Assembly (NCBI RefSeq): GCF_003233845.1
Contig: NZ_QKRB01000043.1
Span: 1 to 64,000 of the forward strand
Direction of reading: 5' to 3'
Source of the DNA: Paenibacillus sambharensis
Lineage (GTDB): Bacteria > Bacillota > Bacilli > Paenibacillales > Paenibacillaceae
Length of the DNA: 64,000 nt
Shown here: piece by piece, positions 7,593 to 16,710 of the stretch
How the letters are laid out: each line of letters opens with the position of its first letter
How positions within the stretch are numbered: the stretch's first letter is position 1
Notes under the pieces: generated by a model
The model's input: the letters and a program-made list of their open reading frames with translations, nothing else
Database searches by the model: none
What the model was told of the DNA's origin: nothing
Translations under genes and position numbers: made by a program

Positions 7593-9269
7593 ATGCGTAT
7601 GGGAAAATGGACGAAGCTGCCGCTGATCGCGGCGATGGCAGCAGGGCTGCTGGCAGGCTGCTCGGGCAACAGCGGGGGAACAGAGAATGGCGATACCCCG
7701 CAGACAGCATCGGACAAGGCGGAGAAGAAGGGCCATATTACCTCGACGATCTACGACCGGGGCAGCGTGCCGAACGGCATGGGAACCATTGAGGACAATA
7801 TGTGGTCGGCGTGGATTAACGAGAACGGCCCTGCGAATGTGAAATTTACTGCTGTGCCGCGCTGGGAGTCGCAGTCCAAGCTTAATGTACTGTTCGCCTC
7901 CGGCAGCGCGCCCGATCTGATCTTCGAATTCGGCACCGGTCTGCGCAATACGTTCTTTGACCAGAAGCAGCTCATGCCGCTGGATGATCTGATCGCGAAT
8001 CACAGCGTAGAATACAAGGCGCTGATGGAGAAGTTTCCGCAGCTGAAGCAGGCCGGCACGAAGACGGACGGCAAGCTGTACGAGGTCGGCCGGATTAATG
8101 AGGTGTATCCGCTTCTGAGCTTCTTCATTCGTGAAGACTGGCTGGAGAAGCTGAATCTTGAGGCGCCGAAGACTACCGAGGAGATGATAGCAGTTGCCAA
8201 GGCGTTCACCGAGAACGATCCGGACGGCAACGGCGTGAAGGATACCTACGGCATTGCCGGTCTGCAGTTCGGCGAGACGCCGGGCATTATCCGGTACATG
8301 TTCAACGCCAACTGGATTAACGTGAATGAGAATGATGAAATTGAGCTGGGGCTGCCTAATATGAAGGCGGCTGCAGAATTCAAGCGCCAGCTGTATGAGG
8401 CGGGAGTGGTTGACAAGGACTTCCTGACCGACAAGGACGGCGCGAAGACGAAGCAGGATTTTCTCAATGGCAAGATTGGCATGATCGGATGGATGACCGG
8501 AGACTACACCAGCTTTGCGACGAAGGAGCTCGATACGCTGCTGCATAATGTACCGGGTGCCAAGCTGAAGGTCATTGAACTTCCGGCAACACCGGTCGGC
8601 CACCATACGGTCGTGTGGAACAATCCGGTTCAGATGACGGCGGTCGTGAATGCCAGGGCGAAGGACCCGGAAACGGTGATGAAGCATATCGACTTCCTGA
8701 CCCGCATCGAAACCGGCCGAATGTTCAAGCATGGCATGGAAGGCGTGCACTATACGAAGGGTGCCAATGGCTGCCCGGAAATTACCGACCAGGAGAAGTA
8801 CAAGAACGAAGTGAGCTGGGCGGGAGATTACGCGATGCTCTACAGCAGGCTGGAGGAAGGCAAATGCGGCTATACGGAAACGTTCTTCAATGAATCGATA
8901 CCGGTTCAGAAGGAAGGATTGCGCCTGTTCAAGGAAGCGCGTGATGTCTATATGACGGACCTGGTTGTCGGGGAGGGAATTACTCACTCCGAGCACATGC
9001 CTCAGCTTCCGAAGGAAATGCAGGTGAAGATGTCCAATCTGACGAAGGCCATTGACGACCTGTTTACACAGGCGATCATCGGCGGCAGCAAGTACACGGT
9101 CGAGCAGGCCATGAAGGATGCCGAAGCCAAATGGCAGAGCGGCGGCGGTGCGGAGATCGAAGCCTGGTACAAGGACTGGTGGAGCAGGGAGAAGGATAAT
9201 CTGCTGCGGTGGGATGATTTCTATGAGATCTACAAGCAGCAGCAGGAGGAATTCGCCAAGGCTCAGTAA
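7593..9269 (+). CDS. Extracellular sugar-binding lipoprotein (LplA-like)
   Basis: A 558-residue solute-binding protein, anchored outside the membrane, that would hand a sugar or oligosaccharide to the two permeases before it. The signal peptide ends in the lipobox LLAGC (Cys at about residue 20), followed by a Ser/Gly-rich linker. The size (over 500 residues) matches the large LplA/YtcQ group used for oligosaccharides. ATG 7593 has the AGAGAAAGAGGG ribosome site; a longer in-frame opening upstream starts inside the permease and was rejected. It begins 46 bases after the permease stop. Confidence 0.92.
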   Translation: MRMGKWTKLPLIAAMAAGLLAGCSGNSGGTENGDTPQTASDKAEKKGHITSTIYDRGSVPNGMGTIEDNMWSAWINENGPANVKFTAVPRWESQSKLNVLFASGSAPDLIFEFGTGLRNTFFDQKQLMPLDDLIANHSVEYKALMEKFPQLKQAGTKTDGKLYEVGRINEVYPLLSFFIREDWLEKLNLEAPKTTEEMIAVAKAFTENDPDGNGVKDTYGIAGLQFGETPGIIRYMFNANWINVNENDEIELGLPNMKAAAEFKRQLYEAGVVDKDFLTDKDGAKTKQDFLNGKIGMIGWMTGDYTSFATKELDTLLHNVPGAKLKVIELPATPVGHHTVVWNNPVQMTAVVNARAKDPETVMKHIDFLTRIETGRMFKHGMEGVHYTKGANGCPEITDQEKYKNEVSWAGDYAMLYSRLEEGKCGYTETFFNESIPVQKEGLRLFKEARDVYMTDLVVGEGITHSEHMPQLPKEMQVKMSNLTKAIDDLFTQAIIGGSKYTVEQAMKDAEAKWQSGGGAEIEAWYKDWWSREKDNLLRWDDFYEIYKQQQEEFAKAQ

Positions 9270-9383
9270 TTCGCGTATGGAATATGACCGCTGATGGATG
9301 CGGACAGCGTGTTTCCCGGCAGGGTAGTTCTGGCCGGGAAACATGCTGTTTCATTCGCTTATTCGGATGCTGGAGGTGCGAAG

Positions 9384-11231
9384 GTGAGAGATACAGCTTA
9401 TCCATTGGGGAGCTTGCGAACTGCACGGACGGAGGCGGCGCGGCTGCTGGCCAGCGGCCGTTCATGGAAGGAAGAGCGTGAGCGGATTATGAGGGAGGAA
9501 GCATGCCGCATCATGCTGCAGGAGCTGAAGACAGAGGCGGAAGTGATGCTGGAGGAGCAGGTGCCTATTCTTCCCTACTCGCTATTCCGGTTATATGGGG
9601 AGACAGGCTCCCGCAGCGAATATGAGGCCGTCTATTTCAAGAGACGGAAGAGGCTGACTGTGTTGGGTATACTCGCTTGGCTGGAGCCGGAGAACGCCGT
9701 CTACCGGGACGCGCTGGCCGATATCATCTGGTCAATATGCGACGAGTACACCTGGTGCCTGCCTGCCCATCTGCCGCAGCGGCCGGATTCGGAGCGGGGC
9801 AGCAGTATAGATCTAGATGACCGGTATACGATCGACCTGTTTGCGGCAGAGACGGCATTTGCGTTAGCCGAGATCATGATGATGAATGAGGAGAATCTGC
9901 CTCCGCTTGTGAAGCTGAGGCTGCGGGATGAGGTTGACCAGCGGGTGCTGTCGCCGTTCCTTGAACGAGGGCCGTATGGCTGGGAGCGGCTGCACAACAA
10001 CTGGGCGGCCGTATGTGCCGGTTCGGTTGGGGCGGCGGCCATCTATATGCTGCAGGGAGAAACGGAGGCTGACCGTCTGACAGCCGTATGGGAGCGGGTG
10101 CTTCCGGCGCTTGACGCCTTCCTGGCAGGCTTTGCCGGGGATGGTGCCTGCACGGAGGGTTATTCTTACTGGCAGTATGGGTTCGGCTTCTTCGTCTATG
10201 CAGCTGATCTGCTGAAGCAGCGAACCGCTGGCGCTGTGAATTTGTTTGCATCCGATAAGGTCCGGTCAGTGGCATTGTTTCAGCAGAAATGCTTCCTTCA
10301 TGAACGCAAGGTCGTCAATTTCTCGGATTCGCCAGCGGAATGCGGCGTGCTGCCGGGCTTAACCCATTATCTGGGTTTTCTATATAAGGACGTGCATATA
10401 CCGGAAGCTTCGTTATATGCCGGTATGCTGGACGATCACTGCGGCAGATGGGCGCCTGCGGTACGGAATTTGCTGTGGGTTCGCTCGGAAGCAGCAGTAG
10501 GGCCGTGGCAGGAGGGCTCCTATTACTTGGCGGATGCCCAGTGGTTCATCGTGAGAAGCCGGAGGGGAGGAAGCGCTTATGCCTTCGCTGCCAAGGGCGG
10601 GCATAATGATGAGCCGCACAATCATAATGATCTTGGCCACTTCATATTAAGCGTTAACGGGGAGCAGCTGCTCTGTGATCTTGGCAGCGGCCAATATACG
10701 AAGGCCTATTTTGGACCAGCCCGGTACGACATCTTGTGCAACGGGTCCCAGGGGCATTCGGTTCCGGTTATTAATGGCCAACATCAACAGCCAGGCCGGC
10801 ATGCGCAGGCTGTCGTTCAGACAGCGGAGGCCGGGGAGCAGCATGACCGGTTCAGCATCCAGCTGGCATCTGCTTACGAGGTGCCGGAGCTGGAGCAGCT
10901 GACAAGGTCCTTTCTGTGGTACCGGGAGGAGGCCGTCTTGCGTTTGCGGGACAGTTACAAGTTCAGTCAACGGCCTGAGTCCATTGTTGAGCGGTTCATA
11001 TCAGCATATCCTCCGGTGGCTGACGGGGCGGGACGTTTAGTGGTTTCATGTCAAAGTCCGTTCATTCTGGCCTTTCGGGAGAATCAGCTGGATTGGCAGG
11101 TGGAGACGCTCGTACATAAGGGTCATTCCGGTGAAGAGCAGACCTATTATGCAATTGATTTTACGGTTAGAGAGGCTTGGCTCGAGCTTGATATGGAGCT
11201 GGAATTTACGTTACTCTCAGCGAGAGATTAA
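9384..11231 (+). CDS. Heparinase II/III-like protein
   Basis: A 615-residue protein resembling the heparinase II/III and alginate-lyase-like group: an alpha-helical toroid N-terminal half followed by a beta-rich half with the signature GGHNDEPHNHNDLGHF and the later HSVP region. These enzymes cleave uronic-acid-containing polysaccharides by beta-elimination. No signal peptide is evident, so it probably acts in the cytosol on imported oligosaccharides. I chose GTG 9384, seven bases after GGAGG; an in-frame ATG at 9294 has no good ribosome site. It closes carbohydrate locus 1, suggesting a uronide substrate. The exact sugar cannot be told from sequence alone. Confidence 0.75.
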   Translation: MRDTAYPLGSLRTARTEAARLLASGRSWKEERERIMREEACRIMLQELKTEAEVMLEEQVPILPYSLFRLYGETGSRSEYEAVYFKRRKRLTVLGILAWLEPENAVYRDALADIIWSICDEYTWCLPAHLPQRPDSERGSSIDLDDRYTIDLFAAETAFALAEIMMMNEENLPPLVKLRLRDEVDQRVLSPFLERGPYGWERLHNNWAAVCAGSVGAAAIYMLQGETEADRLTAVWERVLPALDAFLAGFAGDGACTEGYSYWQYGFGFFVYAADLLKQRTAGAVNLFASDKVRSVALFQQKCFLHERKVVNFSDSPAECGVLPGLTHYLGFLYKDVHIPEASLYAGMLDDHCGRWAPAVRNLLWVRSEAAVGPWQEGSYYLADAQWFIVRSRRGGSAYAFAAKGGHNDEPHNHNDLGHFILSVNGEQLLCDLGSGQYTKAYFGPARYDILCNGSQGHSVPVINGQHQQPGRHAQAVVQTAEAGEQHDRFSIQLASAYEVPELEQLTRSFLWYREEAVLRLRDSYKFSQRPESIVERFISAYPPVADGAGRLVVSCQSPFILAFRENQLDWQVETLVHKGHSGEEQTYYAIDFTVREAWLELDMELEFTLLSARD

Positions 11232-11465
11232 GGCGGTGATGGAAGTTACAAGCTAAGCCGGCGTCCTGGTGGACCGCAGGCTTCTGGCTGAACAGGTGAG
11301 TGGTACCGACCAGGTAAAAGATAAAGCAGCCCCTGGGAAAATGGATATAGGGACGGCCTTCGCTATTGTAACGGGCGATGGATTGATATACTAGATAGAG
11401 GATCACAAGTAATATATTCCCATTACTCTTCGTTTGCGATTTAAATAGATAGGAGGAGTATCAGA

Positions 11466-12224
11466 TTGAGTCAAACCTATATCATTACTGGGGTATCCAG
11501 CGGTCTGGGACTCGAACTCGCAAAACAGCTGCTTGCGGATGGATGCCGTGTTATTGGCCTATCGAGGAGCAATAACGAGAACTTGCGGCAGTGTGCGCAG
11601 GAGACGGGCGGCGAATACAGCTTCTATCCTGTGGATTTGTCAGAACAAGATCAAGCATCATCTATCCTCGAACAGGTCATTGATGCCCTTGGAAGAGAAG
11701 CGTCGACCGGGAAAGCAGCGGAATCGAGCGATATCCTGCTTGTCAACAACGCTGCTGCCGTAAAGCCATTAAAGATGATTGAATCGTGTGTGCCGGAGGA
11801 GATTGCAGCAAGCATTCATCTGAATGTTATCGCGCCGATACAGCTTACAGCAAGCTTCATAAAATTAACAGAAGGCTGGAGCGGCGGGAGGAAAATTATT
11901 AATATATCATCAGGTTCAGCTAAGTATCCGGCACCGGGCATGAGTGTCTATTGCTGCAGTAAGTCGGCGTTAAATATGTTCTCGCAGTGCGTGGCAGCAG
12001 AGCAGGAAGGTAAGGAAAGACCGGTGCAGATTATGGTCGTCAATCCGGGGATGATGGAGACGGGCTTGCAGGATGAAGCCAGACATTCGGATATACCCGT
12101 TACGCCGTACTTCATCCAGGCCAAAGAGCAGGGTGCGCTTGCTGACCCGAGTGTTACAGCTGCGAAGCTGCTGTCTGCCATACGTTCTGCTGAACCAGCT
12201 GCTTATATGGAATTTTCTCTGTAA
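11466..12224 (+). CDS. Short-chain dehydrogenase (YueD/sepiapterin-reductase-like)
   Basis: A 252-residue NAD(P)-dependent reductase with the Rossmann motif TGVSSGLG (about residues 8-15), the LVNNAA segment, and the catalytic Ser-Tyr-Lys set (Ser in INISSGSA, Tyr and Lys in YCCSK). The overall pattern is closest to the YueD benzil-reductase group, but the true substrate is unknown. It starts with TTG 11466, nine bases behind a strong AGGAGGAG. It stands alone: a 234-base gap without gene signals separates it from the heparinase-like gene, and 256 bases separate it from the next gene. Confidence 0.85.
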   Translation: MSQTYIITGVSSGLGLELAKQLLADGCRVIGLSRSNNENLRQCAQETGGEYSFYPVDLSEQDQASSILEQVIDALGREASTGKAAESSDILLVNNAAAVKPLKMIESCVPEEIAASIHLNVIAPIQLTASFIKLTEGWSGGRKIINISSGSAKYPAPGMSVYCCSKSALNMFSQCVAAEQEGKERPVQIMVVNPGMMETGLQDEARHSDIPVTPYFIQAKEQGALADPSVTAAKLLSAIRSAEPAAYMEFSL

Positions 12225-12480
12225 GCATCCACTCAAGATATTAGATTGCAGCCGGGGCGGGAAGGTGTCAGTTAAGGAGTATTATTCCCTGCTCCGCAAT
12301 ATCATTCAAGGTGGGTCGTCTTTGACCGAGCCTCGACCTAGCCGACCTAGCCTGGTTCGGACTTTTCCCGGGCAATGCCAGCCCCGAATCCGAATAGGAG
12401 TCAGCCTGCAGGCAGAAGCTAACTGCAAGCAATAGTGCAGTTACCGCAGGTGATTTTCTAGTCGAAACGGGGGTACTCAC

Positions 12481-13332
12481 GTGATAAGACGAACAACGCT
12501 TGGTCTGGCAGCTATCCTCATCGGCGGATCGGTGCTGGCAGGCTGCTCGATGGAGCGGCTTGGCGATGTTGGAAACCGAAATATACGTCCGAACAGCGTA
12601 CGCTTTGATGCCAATGGCAATCGGGTGATTGACAAGCGTTTTGCCAATGACCAGATGAATGAAATGAACCGTGTATACGGCCGGCACCTCAACAGCAACA
12701 ATCTTATCGGCAATCATCAAAATTATCGCATCGAGCTTAGCCAGGATGTTGCCGAAAGGCTCAAGGGTATAACGGGTGTTGAGTCGGCAACGGTAATTCT
12801 GTCCAATGCCAACGCTTATGTTGGAATAGAGACGGCCGAAACATCAGGCGGTCCTGGTGCTAATGCAGATGGAAGCTCCAGAAGGAGCAACCGAATGGAG
12901 CCACAGGGTTATCCTTACATGCATGGGTCAACGAATCCGGGCAGGGATGCAGATCCCCTACGGAATGGCATGGGCTTGAAGAGCACGCGCACCGATACGC
13001 GGGATGCAAACGGCCTGCGGACACCGATTCAGGAGCCGGGCGGTTTGGATGTTCAGGGAAACAGGGACGAAGGGCGTAATTCAGCCTTGAGTCCTTCTCT
13101 CAAACAGCAGGTTGCAGCAGAAATCAAACGCATGGCCCCTCAGATTGAACGGGTCTACGTATCGTCGAGTCCAGATTTTCTGGGCAGAATGGACCGTTAC
13201 AGAAGTGAAGGCGAAGGCGGCAAGCCTATCCAGGGATATATTGCCGAGTTCAACGCCATGGTGGAGCGGATGTTCCCGATTGATTCGGGACTCAGGATTA
13301 GTGATCGTGCCGACAGCTGGATCTACCGGTAA
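12481..13332 (+). CDS. YhcN/YlaJ-family sporulation lipoprotein
   Basis: A 283-residue lipoprotein with a signal peptide ending in the lipobox VLAGC (Cys about residue 22). The remainder follows the YhcN/YlaJ pattern: an ARM-like segment QDVAERLKGITGVESATVILSN and a second half KQQVAAEIKRMAPQIERVYVSSSP, joined by a Gly/Asn/Arg-rich insert. Family members sit in the inner spore membrane and influence spore outgrowth. The start is GTG 12481 after GGGGG. Upstream, GAATA (12392-12396) lies 18 bases before GAAGCTA, a poor SigG-like pair. A strong bidirectional terminator follows. Confidence 0.85.
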   Translation: MIRRTTLGLAAILIGGSVLAGCSMERLGDVGNRNIRPNSVRFDANGNRVIDKRFANDQMNEMNRVYGRHLNSNNLIGNHQNYRIELSQDVAERLKGITGVESATVILSNANAYVGIETAETSGGPGANADGSSRRSNRMEPQGYPYMHGSTNPGRDADPLRNGMGLKSTRTDTRDANGLRTPIQEPGGLDVQGNRDEGRNSALSPSLKQQVAAEIKRMAPQIERVYVSSSPDFLGRMDRYRSEGEGGKPIQGYIAEFNAMVERMFPIDSGLRISDRADSWIYR

Positions 13333-13351
13333 CCCTTATAACACCGTACAA

Positions 13352-13393
13352 AAAATCCCCATACATGCCAATGGGCATCTGTATGGGGATTTT
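13352..13393. terminator. Bidirectional terminator
   Basis: AAAATCCCCATACATGCC (13352-13369) pairs with the matching arm ending GTATGGGGATTTT (13381-13393), giving one of the longest stems in the window. A-rich and T-rich flanks on both sides let it serve both the YhcN-like gene (plus strand) and the Rieske-FAD gene (minus strand), which converge here. Confidence 0.9.
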
Positions 13394-13406
13394 CCCGCTT
13401 TCGGTT

Positions 13407-15011
13407 TTATCGGATAGGTTTGTTCTTAGAGACAATTTCAATCTCTTCAAAATCCTCCGGCCAATCCATCTTGGACAGCGCTTTGGTGGCAGGTCCTTCA
13501 ATGACATCACCGGTATAGGAGAAGCGTGAACCGTGACACGGGCAGTCCCAGCTTCTCTCTCCATTATTCCACTCAAGCTCACATCCCATATGCGTACAGG
13601 TCGTATCCACAACATGATAGTTGCCGTTCTCATCCTTGTAAGCGCCCGCGCGCTTGCCGTTCATGGTCACGACGGCGCCCTCGCATTTTTGCAGCTCGCC
13701 CGGATCGCGGTTGATGGTCTCCATCTTGCCTTTTACATAGTTCTTGGCAACATCCGCGTTTTGTACAACGAATGTCTTGATGTCAGAGCCGGCATGGAAA
13801 CGGGATGGCGCAAACAGCTCGGCGTAGGAATTATCCCTCCCGGCAATCATATCGCGAAGCAAGAGTGCGGATAAGGTCCCATTGGACATCCCCCACTTGT
13901 GGAACCCTGTCGCGATATGAACATGAGGATGCTTGCCCGTAATAGGCCCGATATAAGGGACTCTGTCCAGTGTAACCACATCCTGTGCCGACCAGCGGTA
14001 CGGGATGGCGATGTCTCCGAACTGTTCCTTCGCAAACTGCTCGAGCGCTCCGTACATTTTCAGGGTGTCCGTCTCGTGACCGGTCTTATGGCCTTCACCG
14101 CCTACGATGATAAGCTGCTGTCCGTTATACGCCGTACTTCGCAGCGAACGCTTCGGCTGGTCTGCGCTGATGTACATGCCCCCGGGATACGGGGTGTCCG
14201 TTGTCACGCCGACTACATAGGAACGCTCTGTATGCAGGCGGGAAAAATGCATGCCAAGGTTATCGCAGAAGGGGTAGTGCGTAGCAACGACGACGTTGCC
14301 GCAGGTTATCGTATGCCCCTGGGCCGTCTTGACCTTCGGCTTGTCCTCGTCGTCTGTATCGATGTCAACCGCTTTGGTATGAGTGAACACCCGCGCCCCA
14401 AACCGAACGGCTTCGTCGAGCAGCTTGTTCAGGTACTGCAGCGGGTGAAAGCGGGCCTGTCCGCTCATCTTGATGGCCGACTTCGCTCCAAGCTGCAGCG
14501 GAAGCTCCGGAAGCAGGGCGCCATTGATCCCCAGCTTGTCATAAGCTTTCATTTCCTTCTCGATCTTGCGGGTATATTCGTCAGTCGTTGCATAGACCAC
14601 GTTATCTTCCTCATGCCAGTCACAGTCGATTTCATGCTGGGTCACGAGGTTCCGCATGAAGGATAGTGCTTCTTCATTGGCCAGGTAATACTGCTTCGCC
14701 TTCTCTTCCCCGAAGGTGCTAATCAGCTCATCATAGATCAGGTTATGCTGAGATGTAATTTTGGCCGTTGTATAGCCTGTTGTACCGCTCAAGATGTCTG
14801 CTGCCTCGATCAGCACAACATCCACGCCATCCATGGCAAGCACGTAGGCTGTGGTCAAACCGGCGATACCGGCTCCGACTATAGCTACTTCTGCACGGAT
14901 GCTCTCCGACAGCGGCGGGAAGTCCGGCTGCACAGTGGAATCCCGCCAGTAGGATACGGAATGCTCGGGCAGTAGCGGCTTTAATGGATTGGGTTCATGC
15001 TCATGGTTCAT
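13407..15011 (-). CDS. FAD-dependent oxidoreductase with C-terminal Rieske domain
   Basis: A 534-residue fusion. The N-terminal DAO-type flavin domain begins with VAIVGAGIAGLTTAYVLA (ADP-binding fold), and the C-terminal about 90 residues form a Rieske [2Fe-2S] domain with CTHMGC and CPCHGSRF. Proteins of this build are common in Bacilli and other soil bacteria; the substrate is not established. I chose ATG 15011 (reading MNHEHEP), ten bases after AAGGAG; a longer frame starting at 15065 has no ribosome site. It converges with the YhcN-like gene on a shared terminator and is divergent from the germination operon. Confidence 0.88.
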   Translation of the reverse strand: MNHEHEPNPLKPLLPEHSVSYWRDSTVQPDFPPLSESIRAEVAIVGAGIAGLTTAYVLAMDGVDVVLIEAADILSGTTGYTTAKITSQHNLIYDELISTFGEEKAKQYYLANEEALSFMRNLVTQHEIDCDWHEEDNVVYATTDEYTRKIEKEMKAYDKLGINGALLPELPLQLGAKSAIKMSGQARFHPLQYLNKLLDEAVRFGARVFTHTKAVDIDTDDEDKPKVKTAQGHTITCGNVVVATHYPFCDNLGMHFSRLHTERSYVVGVTTDTPYPGGMYISADQPKRSLRSTAYNGQQLIIVGGEGHKTGHETDTLKMYGALEQFAKEQFGDIAIPYRWSAQDVVTLDRVPYIGPITGKHPHVHIATGFHKWGMSNGTLSALLLRDMIAGRDNSYAELFAPSRFHAGSDIKTFVVQNADVAKNYVKGKMETINRDPGELQKCEGAVVTMNGKRAGAYKDENGNYHVVDTTCTHMGCELEWNNGERSWDCPCHGSRFSYTGDVIEGPATKALSKMDWPEDFEEIEIVSKNKPIR

Positions 15012-15127
15012 GGTCTTAACGCTCCTTTCGAATGGCAAGCTGTTCTCATAGTCCATAATTACCACTTATTGCGAGCGGGAAACCATAATGTAGAACCAGC
15101 CATTTAACGGGGACCGGTGGCGTCCAG

Positions 15128-15157
15128 GAATAATTTATCTGAAGTGGAGACATTTTA
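15128..15157 (+). promoter_or_regulatory. SigG-type forespore promoter of the ger operon
   Basis: GAATA at 15128-15132 fits the SigG -35 element GHATR. Exactly 18 bases later CATTTTA (15151-15157) fits the -10 element CATNHTA. It ends 32 bases before the gerA-family start. Germinant-receptor operons are known to be forespore-expressed under SigG, so position and sequence agree. Confidence 0.7.
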
Positions 15158-15189
15158 ATAGCTGATAAGGATCGGGAGGGGTGGATGAA

Positions 15190-16704
15190 GTGAGCGCGGA
15201 TTCGAAACAGCCCATGCGATTTACCGGGGCTCTTGATGCGGACTGGGATATGATCAGGCAATCGCTGGACGGCATATCTGATGTTATCTACCGTGAACTC
15301 ACAATCGGCGGCGTTCGCAGGGCTGTGCTCGTATTCATAAGTACGAATGTAAATACGGACCTGATCGCCAAGCACATCATTGAGCCGCTTCAGAAGCTTG
15401 ACCGCAAGCTTGCTGAACAGCAGCAATCGTATGGTGTTTTTACTGGTATTCCGATTATTGATCCGGCTACAGAGCTGCGCCCCGCCATCATCGCCATCCT
15501 TTCCGGCAAGACCCTGATGCTGACAGAGGGACTGGCGGAAGCCTCCATCTTGAATACCAAGGGCGGGAAGCAGAGAAGTGTCCAGGAGCCAACCTCCGAG
15601 ACGGTTGTGCGGGGCCCGAGGGAAGGTTTTACAGAGAGTCTGAATGTCAATGTGTCCCTGGTTCGCAATAAAATGAAAACAACGGCCTTTAAGACAACCT
15701 CCTTCTCCGTAGGGAGTCTGACGAAGACAAATGTGGTGGTCGGGTATCTGGAGCATCTCGCCGAACCGGAGATGATCAAGGAGATCAAGCGGCGCGTAGC
15801 CTCTATTGACATGGACGGTGTGTTGGAAACGGGTTACATTGAAGAGCTGATTGAGGATAATCCGCTGTCTCCTTTCCCGCAGTTCCAGTATACGGAGCGG
15901 CCGGATACTGCAGCGGCCCAGCTGCTTGAAGGGCGTTTTGTGATCTTTGTGGATGGAACGCCATTTGTGCTGATGGGTCCTGTTTCGGCCTGGCAGATGA
16001 TCCAGTCCAGCGAGGATTATTATGAGCGAGCTTCGATCGGCACTTTCTTGAGATGGCTGCGTTATGGGTTTCTGATGATTGCCTTGTTTCTGCCAGCGAT
16101 ATATATCGCCACGATTACCTTTCATCATGATATGCTGCCGACCAATCTGATTCTGAGCATTGCCGCATCAAGGGAGGCGATACCTTTTCCCGCGCTTGTT
16201 GAGGCATTGATTATGGAGCTGTCCTTCGAAGCTCTCAGGGAAGCAGGTGTCAGACTGCCCAAGGCGGTCGGCTCTGCCGTCAGTATTCTGGGGGCACTGG
16301 TAATCGGGCAATCAGCCGTGCAGGCGGGGATTGTATCTGCGCCTATGGTTATTGTGGTCTCGCTCACCGGCATTGCCTCCTTCTGTCTGCCCCGATTTAA
16401 TTTTGCAATCACCATCCGCCTGCTGCGGTTTCCGCTGATGTTTCTCGCAGGTATTATGGGACTTTACGGGATCATTGTCGGGGCAGTTCTGATTGCAGGT
16501 CATATGTGCAAGCTGCGTTCTGTAGGCGTCCCTTATCTAAGCGGAGTTGCGCCTTACAGGAAGTCGGATGAGGATGATATATTTGTGCGGTTGCCTTGGT
16601 GGAAGCAGGAGAAGCGTCCCACCTCCCTGACCAGCCGCAATCGCAAACGTATGGGCTCAACCACACAAATTGATAAACTGCGCAAGCGGGTACCGGGGTG
16701 GTGA
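15190..16704 (+). CDS. GerA-family germinant receptor subunit A
   Basis: A 504-residue inner-spore-membrane protein forming the A subunit of a germinant receptor, with a hydrophilic N-terminal domain of about 280 residues, five or so membrane helices from about residue 285, and a short charged tail. Diagnostic stretches include TEGLAEASILNTKGG, the EDNPLSPFPQ region and FHHDMLPTNLILSIAASRE. The start is GTG 15190, about ten bases after GGAGG; GTG 15181 overlaps that ribosome site. First gene of a four-gene operon behind a SigG-type promoter. Length is normal for the family (about 480-530). The germinant recognised cannot be deduced. Confidence 0.93.
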   Translation: MSADSKQPMRFTGALDADWDMIRQSLDGISDVIYRELTIGGVRRAVLVFISTNVNTDLIAKHIIEPLQKLDRKLAEQQQSYGVFTGIPIIDPATELRPAIIAILSGKTLMLTEGLAEASILNTKGGKQRSVQEPTSETVVRGPREGFTESLNVNVSLVRNKMKTTAFKTTSFSVGSLTKTNVVVGYLEHLAEPEMIKEIKRRVASIDMDGVLETGYIEELIEDNPLSPFPQFQYTERPDTAAAQLLEGRFVIFVDGTPFVLMGPVSAWQMIQSSEDYYERASIGTFLRWLRYGFLMIALFLPAIYIATITFHHDMLPTNLILSIAASREAIPFPALVEALIMELSFEALREAGVRLPKAVGSAVSILGALVIGQSAVQAGIVSAPMVIVVSLTGIASFCLPRFNFAITIRLLRFPLMFLAGIMGLYGIIVGAVLIAGHMCKLRSVGVPYLSGVAPYRKSDEDDIFVRLPWWKQEKRPTSLTSRNRKRMGSTTQIDKLRKRVPGW

Positions 16705-16710
16705 ACTGCG

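Noticed and set aside
7536-9344. A 602-codon open frame on the minus strand
   Set aside because: It lies entirely antisense to the locus 1 binding lipoprotein, has no ribosome site and a composition typical of mirrored codons; the plus-strand gene has a signal peptide and lipobox.
12073-12435. A 120-codon plus-strand open frame after the YueD-like gene
   Set aside because: Mostly overlaps the dehydrogenase in another frame; basic, Arg-rich shadow-like composition and no ribosome site.
15046-16128. A 360-codon open frame on the minus strand
   Set aside because: Antisense to the GerA-family gene and overlapping its SigG promoter; no motif seen.
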